Positions 10,081 to 22,100 of a DNA stretch of 64,000 nt are shown here, piece after piece. The stretch spans positions 62,001 through 126,000 of the forward strand of contig JAGVSM010000501.1 of assembly GCA_022494885.1 (NCBI GenBank). Direction: 5' to 3'. The translations under genes and the position numbers were made by a program. Within the stretch, counting starts at the first letter, position 1, and the number at the start of each line of letters is the position of its first letter. This stretch comes from Micrasema longulum. Its lineage: Eukaryota > Arthropoda > Insecta > Trichoptera > Brachycentridae. The notes beneath the pieces were generated by a model. It searched no databases, had not been told where the DNA came from, and worked only from the letters and a program-made list of their open reading frames with translations.

Positions 10081-11142
10081 TCTTTATATATATAATTCCT
10101 CTATACGTGTGATGTCATCGTACTCCTCCTAAACGGCTAAACCGATTTTCAGAGAAATATAGATCTTTGCGCTGTGTCTGTTCGTAGATATTAAAATCTT
10201 TGATCGAATATGTTAAAGAGAAGAAATGAGCATAAATATGTTGTTCATAGATCTACCAGGGTTGCATTCGAGGAGAATGTATTTGCAAAAAAAAGGCAAG
10301 ATGTTGTTTTTTTTGTGAATAAAAAAAAATTGTTTTTGAATTTTAGATCGGGTTGTGGTCCTATGGCCAGTGTCTCGGACTCACGGACCAAAGGTCTGTG
10401 GTTCGAATCCCACTCTACCCCAACTCGATTCCCATTTTCTAATAGTGAGTTATTTAAAACTCGTTGAAAATAGCCCTCAAAATTAAATATTTGGGTAAAT
10501 CATAAGAACGCAAATATTTCCTTTAAAAAATAAAAAAAATGTTTACAAACATCATTTGTTTTTTGTGGATCTTAATCAGATTCTTTGCTTAAATTCCTTA
10601 TAATTTCTACCCTTTTTTACTTTATTGGATTTTTGGTAACACTAAAGTAATATTATAACTCTCCATTATTTACTATAGGAGCAAAAATTAATTAACATTT
10701 TCTTGTATACCCACGAACAGGCCATGCCTGTGTGGGATTTTTTTGTTTACTATTTTTCTATGATTATGTATTTCATTGATATGTAGTTATGCTTTATTTT
10801 TTAAATACCCTGTTTAATTATTATGTTTATTGTAAAAAAAATAAAAAATATATTTAATACATTTTTAAAAATCGTATTCTTACATAAGTACACACCTCTG
10901 TTAGTGAGATTACCGGAGTTTGACGTTCGCAAAAAGAATGCTTTATTTGAAAAAAAAAATATTTTATGTTTTGGAATTCAACCATTAACAAGTACTTACT
11001 TAAATTTAATATTATAATATTAATTATTTTAAGTTTTGGAATTTAATCACAAGCAAGTACCTAGGTACCTACTTATCAATAAAAAGTATTTTTCCAAGGC
11101 AAGCCAACATTTGGGCAGGACAACGTCTGTCGGGTCAGCTAG
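10081..11142 (+). mobile_element. Helitron-like non-autonomous element
   Basis: It begins with TC after an A (10080/10081) and ends with CTAG followed by T (11139-11142/11143). A small GACA/TGTC hairpin lies just before the end, in gacaacgtctgtcgggtcag. These are the hallmarks of Helitron ends inserted between A and T. The 5' phrase cctcctaaacggctaaaccg is shared with 3235-3430 and with minus copies at 19290-19510 and 28540-28735. No Rep/helicase coding region is present. A family-2 SINE is nested inside. Confidence 0.65.
10343..10530 (+). repeat. tRNA-derived SINE, family 2, nested in Helitron-like element
   Basis: The tRNA-like head gtggtcctatggccagtgtc and B box tggttcgaatcccac are followed by ctaatagtgagttatttaaa, gggtaaatcataagaacgca and an A-rich tail. 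It is close in sequence to the copies at 17517-17717 and 63470-63645. Confidence 0.85.
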
Positions 11143-11194
11143 TTTCGTATAAATTTCCTTTTAGAGACAAACATTTTACAGTAACAAAAATAGA

Positions 11195-11585
11195 TAGAAA
11201 CAATTACAGGACTTATAATCTGTCATTAGCTGGTTTAACTGTCAACTTTACACATTGTGAAATATGTACAATTTTGCTTGAAATTGTTTTAAAAATTCAT
11301 ATTTCATAAATGTATTAATCTTTGTAAAGTTTAAGCGCTGACATCTTTGTTGATGTAGGTGAGATTCTTTAAAATGAATTATTGAATATACTAGGCAATA
11401 AACCAACCGATGATAGATCATAAGCTTTTTAAATGCCTAGACTTCCATATTTACTTTTCTAAAATGTTCTCCATCTTTGTTTTAATATCTTAATCTTAAT
11501 AACTCCCCTGGAGATGAAATGCATTCTTTGTCTACCAACATTTGGACAAACTCAAAATATTGTTGATCAATTTGTAGTCACGTGT
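11195..11585. repeat. Foldback element, family FB (copy)
   Basis: It contains cataggcttataatctgtcat-type sequence, tggtttaactgtcaacttta, a central hinge, then the opposite-sense aaatgcctagacttccatat, ttctccatctttgttttaat and the terminal ggacaaactcaaaatattgt. It is one of the more complete copies and shows both arms. Confidence 0.65.
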
Positions 11586-12104
11586 TAGAGAGAATTTTAA
11601 TACCGCTCTACCACATTTAAAAAGTCATGAAATTAAAACATTTAGGGTATATCTCAGTAACGCTTTTTCATATAACATGTTTTTAAACTAAATGTTAGGG
11701 GAAGGAACTGAAAATGGTTATAAAGACCTCAAAAATAATCTTATTTTTTACTCAGAACTTTCCGCTTTCCAAAACTTCTTCGAAAATTAAAAGTTTCCGT
11801 TTTATCTTTTCGCTAAGTTGAATAATTTTGCCATTTAAATTAATTTTTATAGGCTGCTTAATGTTTCGTAGGTATGCAAATCACGAAAAATGGATCAAGA
11901 TTAATTTTAACTTTCGTCAAGTCATTGAAAATTTAAGTTCAGGCCGTGCTTTGGAAGTTAATAAGCGAATCTTGTTTAAACATGAATTTTTTCAGCCTCT
12001 TTAAAACAAAAGTCAGACAGTACCTATATATTATAATGAAGATTCTCGGCAACTATTTATTAATTAGTAAATAAAATTAAGACAATAATATAATCAAAAA
12101 AAAA

Positions 12105-12672
<568 letters not shown>

Positions 12673-12679
12673 ATTTTTT

Positions 12680-15400
12680 TCGACAAAAATTTTAAGAGAG
12701 GTATCTAGGTTCTCTTAAGGCATAATTTTACGTAGAAATAAAGGAAATGTCACAAAAATGTATGTGATTTAAAATGCTTGTATTTCTTTTCAAAAACAAA
12801 AAATAAAGAATTTTTTTCTGCCACTTTCATGTTCTATTTATTATCTTTAAATTATTACAGCAAACTTTAGTTCAATACTTAGTCTTTATTGAGATCCCAG
12901 ATACCTAAGTTAAGTCTAAATTTGAAATGGCGAAATCTGCCGTTCAAAAAGTAATTATATTTTAGTTTAAAAAAACACATTCGTTTTAAAATGGCAAAAT
13001 CGTATGATTTCCTTATTTTGCGTGCGTTTTATCAGACTAAAGCCTTAACATCATTTTTTAACTTATTTCGTGTACCGTTTGTATTATTTACCCTAACCAT
13101 AAATACTATTTCATGTATTTTTTGTGAATGACCTTGAACCGTACCTAAGTAAATGAATATAATAAAAATATTTTCCCCATGGTTTTTCAGGTCATCATTA
13201 AGTTTGAACAAAATGGCTTAAAAAACACGTTTGAAATTGTAAGGATGCAAGTAACAAACGAAAAAATTGGCTTAAATCGAAAATTCTTTTGTGAAATTCT
13301 TTCAGTTGTGCTTTGTAAGATTTCATCTAGAGAGGTAAAACATTTAAGAAAACTGCAAAAATCTCCTACCGAGAAATGAGCTTTGAAGGCTGCTTTTTGA
13401 CGAAAATAAAGTTATATTTTTTCTCTCACAAACGAGTTGTGTACAAAACAGACGAAGAATTTCTTGAACAAAGATATCAGATTTAAAAAGAGTATTTTTT
13501 CTTTGTTATTTTGCGAGGCTATATATTTGGCAACGTAGCCTTCGAGTTGGCAAAGGGGTGGCTCGGAAAATTCTCTTCCATTATAGTTTAAGGGTTGTTT
13601 CTTATTTTCAGTATTCAATCATAAAGGATTAGCCAAGCTATGCTGCACAGTATGTTAAAAATTAAAAGGTTTCATAAATATTTCTATTGTTTTTTAAAAA
13701 TCGTCACTACCTTTGCTTTGGATGATAATTTGTTTGTTAGTTTTCTAAGTTTTTCATTTTTATTACACCGTACGACGGGATATTTTATTCTGTTATTTTT
13801 TTTTACAAGTATCATGATTAATTAAATGACAATATTTTTTTAGTGTGTCCAAAAGTTTGTAGGCAAAATACTGGATTTCAAACAAATTTCATTATTGTGT
13901 GACTTTGATGTAACACAAGTCCACATAGGATACAAGATTTAATATTATCTCTCTTTTTTATTTGAATGATGAAGTTGTACTTTTTGTGATCTTCAAATGG
14001 ACACTCTTCTATCGAATTTGGAAAGTAAAATTTATATAAATAAAATAAATTAAAATCCATTATTAAAATACAAAAAAATATTTATCCTTTGCGAAGAATA
14101 ATAATACGAATTAAAATGATGCCAATACCAAAATAAATTTGTTTTACTGAAAAAAAAGAGCACGAGAATAGAACTTAAAACAAGAAAGACAAAGACGCTG
14201 TTCTGTGGCCGGTGTTTTAGTGAAAAAGACAAAAACAAAACAAGAAATAAATTCGGTTTCTTGTTTTGTTCATAATATTTGTTCAGTTTTTATATTATCT
14301 AAATTTATAAAATCAATAAATTAATGCGTATAATTGACAGACGGAAAGATAAGTTTTTTTCTATTTCTTTCAATAGTATTAAAAAACTAGATCAGTAATA
14401 TTATTTCAAATAAAACTCTCTTTTTAATAAATTTTTAATAAATTAAAAAGGCCAGGTTCAAAATAATCGAGAATTCTACTACCATAATTATTACATTTTA
14501 ATTAGTTTTTACTACTAAACCATCATTATAAGTGAAGCGGGTATCATGGTTATGTGTGGGAGGAATTTTGAAATTATTACTGAAAAATTGTTCTGAAATG
14601 TTCCGAAATCACAGAATCCTTAAACTAGTAGTGTCTGAAGTGTGTTTTACGGAAACATTTTATTAGTTCTTTTTCTGTTAATCTCTGCTGGTACAATTCT
14701 CCTTACTAAAGAGTACTGTAGACCTTGGATAATTTTAGTATAAGTTTAAGTTTAATATCTCCGCGATTTCATTCTTTATCTTATAATTTATTATTCAAGT
14801 AAAAATTATTAGTTATTACTTTTTTTTTAGGCAAAATAAAAGATAACTTATAAAAAGTACTCACACGAGTCCGCAATCGACCACAAAGTTAAAATATCCG
14901 ACAATCCCATTTGACACTATTATCTATAAAAATACACAAATACTTATACTCCTCTACAAATGCTATACATTCTTAATAACAAGGGTAAAAGATACAATCA
15001 CGTAAGCAATTTGTGCAGTGAGCAATAATATAAGACAAAACACATTTTTCTGCATATGAGATTTTATGTGAAAGCGTTTATTTTAATTTTACATCTTTAA
15101 TAAGACCATAGTCATGAGCCACTCTAACAATTTATTATTAGAATCATTTTGCAGTATCTCTTAAGATTCTAATATTCAAAATCTTATTTTATCTCTAACT
15201 CAAATTCTTAATATTTTATATGTTTTTGACACTTGTGCAATAATATTTACACACATGGCCACCCTCATTCCTTTATAACACCCACTCACCCACCCTCTTA
15301 CACACTTACACTAACACAAACACACTAGTATGTATTGTAAGAGTATTAAATGTATTTCTGTGGATATCTGTCATTGGTTTTATTCTCTGAATATTTCATT
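12680..15400. other. AT-rich intergenic DNA, little recognised
   Basis: Short frames of 60-70 codons on both strands lack motifs. Around 13845-13900 there is a degraded relative of the FB family end (gtgtccaaaagtttgtaggc). I saw no exon, RNA gene or intact mobile element. Confidence 0.4.
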
Positions 15401-15404
15401 TGTT

Positions 15405-15735
15405 ACAATATTTGAGTTTGTCCAAATGTTTGCAGACAAAAGACTGGATTTCATCCCCTAGGGAGTCATTAAGATTAAGAAATAACAATAGGGATGGAGA
15501 TTACCTTAAATAAGGAAATATGGAAGTCTAGGCATTTATAGGGCTTCATTGGCTGTCATTGGCTGGTTTAAGTGACCACTTTACACACTGTGTAATATTC
15601 ACCATTTTGCCTATGTTTGAACATCCAAGTTTCTTCAATTCTTCTATTTGTTGATTTTAGTGAAGTTAAAGAGCTGAATAGGCAAAATGGTGAATTTTAC
15701 ACAGTGTGTAAAGTGGCCACTAAAACCAGGTATTC
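15405..15735. repeat. Foldback element, family FB (copy)
   Basis: The left arm contains tggtttaagtgaccacttta and caccattttgcctatg. The right arm carries the reverse complement taggcaaaatggtgaatttt and gtaaagtggccactaaaacc. The arms meet directly after agttaaagagctgaa, giving a large potential hairpin. The left terminus is tttgagtttgtccaaatgtt. Confidence 0.75.
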
Positions 15736-16065
15736 TTCGTCCCTGTTGTTATTTGTTAATTTCATTTGATATATTTTTTTCCATGTGTTACTTTTGATAT
15801 CCCTAATAAATAAATAAAACAATTAAAAAATAGTCGACTGTAAATAGGGTCGAGGAAGACACGGTACGATCAAATCCAGTAAATACTAGATTGCCAAGTC
15901 AGAATAATTTGCGCACGTGCATGAGAAGATGTATGAATATAGATGAAGTGAAGTATTTATGCAACGACACACATAAATGGTATTCTATCATCTCTGCCTC
16001 TACACATATAAAAAATTGCACGATAGTATGATATAAAGTTTAACATGTTTCAAATTTATTTTCAG

Positions 16066-16194
16066 GTTTGATAAACCTCACATCACTGACCCTTCATCAC
16101 AATCAAATAGACGTCATAGAAGATCACGCATTCCGACAGCTGTCAAATCTGACAGAACTCGATTTGTCACATAATGAAATAGTCTCGGTGTCAG
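16066..16194 (+). CDS. Gene 1 exon: two leucine-rich repeats
   Basis: It is bounded by ttttcag and GTATGT, phase 1 to phase 1. It encodes two LRR units, recognisable as LTSLTLHHNQIDVIEDHAF and LTELDLSHNEIVSVS, with the LxxLxLxxNxI consensus. The first base pair completes a codon opened by a missing upstream exon. Confidence 0.88.
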
Positions 16195-19100
16195 GTATGT
16201 TTCAAAGCCATTACCATACATGACAACCCTTTAACCAAAAAATGATATATGAAAATGCATTTTGGATTTTATTTCACGAATTTAAAATTTAAAAATACAA
16301 TGCTTTAAATTGTTTTCACAGCACGGTTAAAAAAAAACTCCAACAGTATTTTGAACATGTCCTTAAAGTGGTACTTAATTTTACCTCAGTATTATAAGTT
16401 TAGTTCTACGGGACTCATACGGAAACCGATGCCCACTGTTGCTTGACCAATCGTCTTAAGGACAGTGCGGAAGGTGAATGGAGCATTTCCTGTACGTAAA
16501 CAATAAAATTATCAAAACATCCAAAATACTGATTACCTAGCACGGATGTCGAATTGCTGACGGCAAGGGATACTGATGACCTAAAGGTTTACTTCTGAGT
16601 GGGGAATCAATTCCCCACTCAGAAGTAAACAGAACGAAATGGAAAACTAGTTTAAGTAGCAACCTTAGTTACAAGTATTTGAGTAGATTAGATCAGTTCA
16701 GTTATCGTCTTTTTTAAAAATACATAAATGAATTATAATAATAAATAAAAATATATATATTTTCATATGTTATGTATAAAATATATATATTTTTATGTTC
16801 ACGATTTACTTTTTTTAACAAAATTAATTTTGTTAAAAAAAGTAAATCGTGAACATTTCTGTTTGATGATTTTCTATGACTTATTTATTGTTATTTTAGG
16901 AAACTCTCTTGGTCATCTAATCCGTCTCCAGAAATTAGATATTTCTCACAATTTTCTTCGCTCCCTGAGTTCTGACTTAACCAGGCCACTGATTGCTCTC
17001 AGAGAACTGAGGTTGGATGACAATGACATCTCAATAGTAGCTGGTGACTCTTTCAATGCTTCCGTCATCCTGGACAGATTTACATTATCAGGTATGTTAA
17101 GTAAAACTAAAAGTCCCCATGCCTATTATTATTTCCCTGATTGATTATTGATATAAAGTTGGTGAAGGAAAATCATGCTAAATTTTTTTCATTTGCTAAA
17201 AAGATACTCTTCTATGGAAGTACTAGAGTTTACATGATTGAGAGAGCAATGAAAAAGAGGATACGTAAAGGCCCCGAAGATCCTACATAAATAATTAGTT
17301 TTACTGGTTATGGTTGGTGGTTCATAAGTTGATATATCTCATGTATATAAAAGGCTGAACTGCAAGAGATATATCAACTTATAAACCATCAACTGGATTC
17401 ATTAATCAACCTAATTTTTTTCATAAATCTATAAAAAGTGGCCTGTCCAGTAGATTTATTTTAGACTCAAATACTCAAATCTTATTTTATTTTAACATGG
17501 AAATTTTTTTGAATTTATATCGGGTTGTGGCCCTGTAGCTAGTGTCTCGGACTCACGGACCAAAGTTCCGTGGTTCGAATCCCACTTCACCCCAACTTGA
17601 TTCAATTTTCTAATAGTGAGTTATTTACAACTCGTTGAAAATGGCCCTCAAAATTTAATGTTTGGGTAAATCATAAGAACGCAAATATTTCTTAAAAAAA
17701 AAAAAAAAAAACTGGTAAAACTAAAAAAGGATCCTCTGATTTATGAAAGAAACAAATGTTACTTATTTAAACAATTAAAATAAAAATAAAACTAAAATTG
17801 GTATTAACAGTAGTCTACAAAGTTTTAGAAATAACAGTGACTACACATTCATGTTAAGTTTACTAAATGGCTTAATTAATGTGTATTTTCTCAGCCAGCA
17901 CAGCACAAACTATGATTTGCATGCACTAATGTCCCGATTGTGTCGTATTGTAAACTCAAGACAGAATCTGGACTTTTTGTGTAATTTTTCTACATTTAAA
18001 AAATCACTAAAATAGTCCAGATCTATCTCGAAGTATTTTTTTTCTTCTAGCTTTATTTTTTTTTAGTTGTATTTTATTTTTAAATTTGTACCTGTATGTA
18101 AAAAAATAAATCGTACTCATATTAACTCAATGGACTAAGTAAGTCCGCAAATAAAATTAATCTGGATTCCACATTATTCCTTCCAGATAATCCTTTAAAT
18201 TGTGACTGCAGTCTTTCCGAATTCGCTGCTTGGCTTCGTGGCAATGTCCGATTATCTTCCATAGACCGAGCTAGTGCAGTTTGTACAACACCACCTCATT
18301 TAGAAGGTGCCGCTCTTCGCTCTCTCTCGCATAAAAGCTTTGGCTGTGGAGGAGACAAAGATGAAAACACTACAGACAATGGTGGAGACAAAGAAGATGA
18401 AGACGATGGGATAGAAACTGCGTTAGAAAGCGAAGTTGTAACAAGAGTATATGCAGCTGATACACACACCGAGGCTCTGGTCTCAGAAGAAGATGATGAC
18501 TACTTTGTGAATGTTTCGAAAGAGCAAGTGAGTCCAATTGGATTAGTCTAATTAAAAAAAGATAACAGCCAAATTCATAAGACACGAGCTAAACCCGGCA
18601 ATGCTTTGCTATTGCTAGATTTGAGTACATACTCGTTTATACGAGTAAATATTAAATGAACACAATCGAAAGTTTGATATCAATTATTGTATTTAGTTCA
18701 AATTAGATACGTACGTAAACATTTTTTTTGTTTCGGATTACATTGTGATAAGATGCGGTGACAGGAAATTTTGATAAATAGGTATTTAAACATTGTTTTC
18801 CTGTTATTATCTTGAAGATGCTTCTTCAATGCTATGCAAAAAAGACAACTGCATTTCGGACCTTTTATACCGATCTCAAATAAACAAAATCGACGTTACG
18901 TCGTCATGAAAAGAGATGGTGTAACTTTTAATTGATAAGTTGAAAGCTTAGTACTTGTTTATGATTGAATTCCAAATCTAAAAATAATTGGTTTTCAAGT
19001 ACTGAATTTTAGTAGGTACTTAAGTACTTGTTTCAGTTTGAATTCCAAAAAAATTAAAAATTAATTTTTAAATATAGAACTCTTTTTGCAAATTTCGAGC

Positions 19101-22100
19101 TCTGCTCTTCTCAACAGGGGTGCACTCTATTCAGGTATGCGATTTTTAAAAATGAATCGAAAGTCAGTTAATATTATTTCAGTATTACCAAAAATCCAGT
19201 AAGAAGCTTTCATGGGTAGAAATAATAAGAAATTTAAGGAAATAATCTGATTGGGATCTATAAAAAAACTGAAGAATGACTTTCCAATTTTTTGTTTATG
19301 CATTCTAGACAAACGCAGCCCTGGTGAAGGATTAAAAAAAACTATCCGCTCATCATTTTTTCTTCTTCATAAATTTAAGATTTTAAGAGTTATAAATATG
19401 GTCGTGACAAAGATCTACTTTTCGCTGAAAACTGCACGTAAATCGGCCAAGTAATTATGCAGTCTATAGAGGACACTCATACGAACATTACTTTATATTC
19501 ATATAGATACAAAATATATAATTTTTAATAATGGGTTTTATATTTTGTAAATCGCAAAAGCAAGAGCATAAGAGCTAGTTTCTTTTTTGGAAAGTTACAG
19601 TCATAACATGGAACAAATATATGAAAGTTGATTGTTTAAGAAAAAAAAAGGTATCATTTTAGGTAAACATATTAATTGATAAAATGAAGGAAAAATCTGT
19701 ATTCGGTAAAATATTATTTAAATTTAAAAACCATCGTTTTTTTTACAAAAAGCATTAATTTAACTAAGTTTTAATAAAAAAGACGATTTGCATGTACTAT
19801 GGCAAAGCACGCACAAATAAAAAAAAAATTGAAAGCGTTTTTACAAACTAAAAGCCTGCAAAAATAATGTACCAAATGTTTTCGTAATATCAAAGGATTT
19901 GTTTGTGGACTGTTTTTTTTGGTAAACAGAAATAAGGGTTGAAAATATATGAGCATCCATTTTATTCAAAAGACAGTACTTTAATGATGATATTTTACTT
20001 AAATTAAATTCGTATTTGTGTACGGACGGAAACATAAACAGTTCTGCGTGTGAAATAGAACCAGAATCCTAGACGAGTGTTTTTGACTCAACGGCTGATT
20101 TCAGGTATAAATCCTGAGTGGAGAAACGTCCACCTCGTAGTGTCATGGTTAGCACGTTTGCCTACCGCGCTTGAGTAACGATAAGTCAACGGACCATCGT
20201 GTTCAATTCCTGGGAAATTCGGTATGAAATATAAGTTTTCGAAGCTCGTTTTATACTGAAGAATTTCATAGTCCCTGGAATGGCACCTGAAGCGAAAGAC
20301 TGATCAGTTTGCCTTTTTGAAACAGATGATCGAGATACGGGTGCCCTGTACACCATCAGGTTCAAGTAAGAGTTTGATGATGATGATGAAAATAACTTCA
20401 TTGATGATGATATTAACCCAAGTTTTTGATAAAAATCTAAACTTCATTGTGTATCCTCTTAATGTTAATGGTACCAAAACAGGAAATCCGTATAAAATTT
20501 AGAAGTACTAATGGACGAAAATTTATGCTGGCAAGCTCATACTAAATGAATTAAGCGGCAAAATATTTTTCAGTCTACACTCACTTAGAAGGTTGCAAAA
20601 ATTCTAACCCATTAATACTAAATGCACTCTTGTACAAGCATTATTACTACCAATTCTAGATTACGCTCTAGGTTTCCAAGACTGATGTAAGCTGTGAGCA
20701 ACTCGATAAACTAGAACGACTTGAGAATACATGCATAAGGTACATTTTTGGTCTTAGGAAATATGACCACATTTCTGATTATCGTAGGCTTAAAATTAGA
20801 CAGCAGAGAGACTATCACTCCCTCTTACTTCTGTTCAATGTACTTCATAGTCCTAACGCTCTTATATACTTGCGTAAAAATTTCAACGCTCATCAGTTCA
20901 TGGTTGACCTCTTCGTTTTAATTCTCAAGACACTTTCTTAATATCCATTAGCAATTCCTCTTTCTTCTCTAACTCAGATAGTGTCCACGCGGTTTAACTG
21001 TGGAATCATCTCCCATCCACCATCAAAGATGTTACTACAGTATCTCTGTTTAAATCACGTCTGAAGAAACATCTCTTTTCTCTTTCTTAATCTCTTCTGC
21101 TTTCCTCTTTCCCATTTTTTCCTTTTTCCCATTGAGTAATAGTTTTGATTTAAGGTAATTTATAAACAAATAAGCTAATTTCTGTTTTTGTATATCTTTT
21201 GCTTTTAAATCTTTATTTTCTATTGAATATGTTCTGAAACTTGAATTATAAAAATAAAACTTTTATTTTATTGGTTGGTCGGAAGAAATTGCCATTTTGC
21301 AATAAACCCACCAATGCACAAATAACATTATGTACAAAATGTCAAATAAATACATACATTATACTAAAAACATGTGGATGTAAATCATAGAAATGTTTTT
21401 ATAAACGGCTTCAGTTAAGCAAACCCACTTAAACAATGGAGGCGGATTCTTTTTAAAAATGTCATTTTTTCAAAACAATTATCGAATTCCCTACCATCAA
21501 ACATGAAACCGGCTTTCTACACAACTAATAATATAAGAATATTGTTAAAAAATCACAAAGACAAAGTCCATAAATCTAATAAATCTGGAATATACCAATT
21601 AAATTGTAATGATTGCGATTCAAGCTACATTGGAAAAACTAAAAGAAACTTTAATATTAGAGTAAAAGAACACTTAAGATGCTTTAATTATAATAATTTT
21701 TCTGAATTCGCAAATCATCTGATAGAAAATAAACATAACTTCAATAAAGACACTGGATTAAAAGTACTTCATGTTGAAAATAAAATATTAAAATTAGGCA
21801 ACTTAGAAATCTTAGAAATTAAAAAAGCTATTCATAATAAGAAAACAATAATTAATAACTAAATAAACAATGTTTCTTTTAGTCCTTTCCTGTCTTACTT
21901 CGAAAATAATGATATCAAATTACCACATGTGTGGGAAAAAACCACTTGATTTATTGGGTCCACGTGTAGTATTTAGTGAACATGATAGAAATTAAAAAAG
22001 GAATCAATTCATTAGTTACGTAAACCTTGAAGAAGAAGCTTGTTTGCTTTAAACCGGTCGGTGAAAAATAAAAATTCGTGGTTAAAAACAAAGTTGTTTT

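Noticed and set aside
10370..10425. Functional tRNA gene (ggttcgaatcccac)
   Set aside because: Same head and body as the family-2 SINE copies. It is a repeat, not a tRNA locus.
16767..17144. Met-initiated ORF overlapping the second LRR exon
   Set aside because: Its first 44 codons are intron and cross the 62-bp palindrome, and its last codons are past the GTATGT donor. Only 16900-17091 is exonic.
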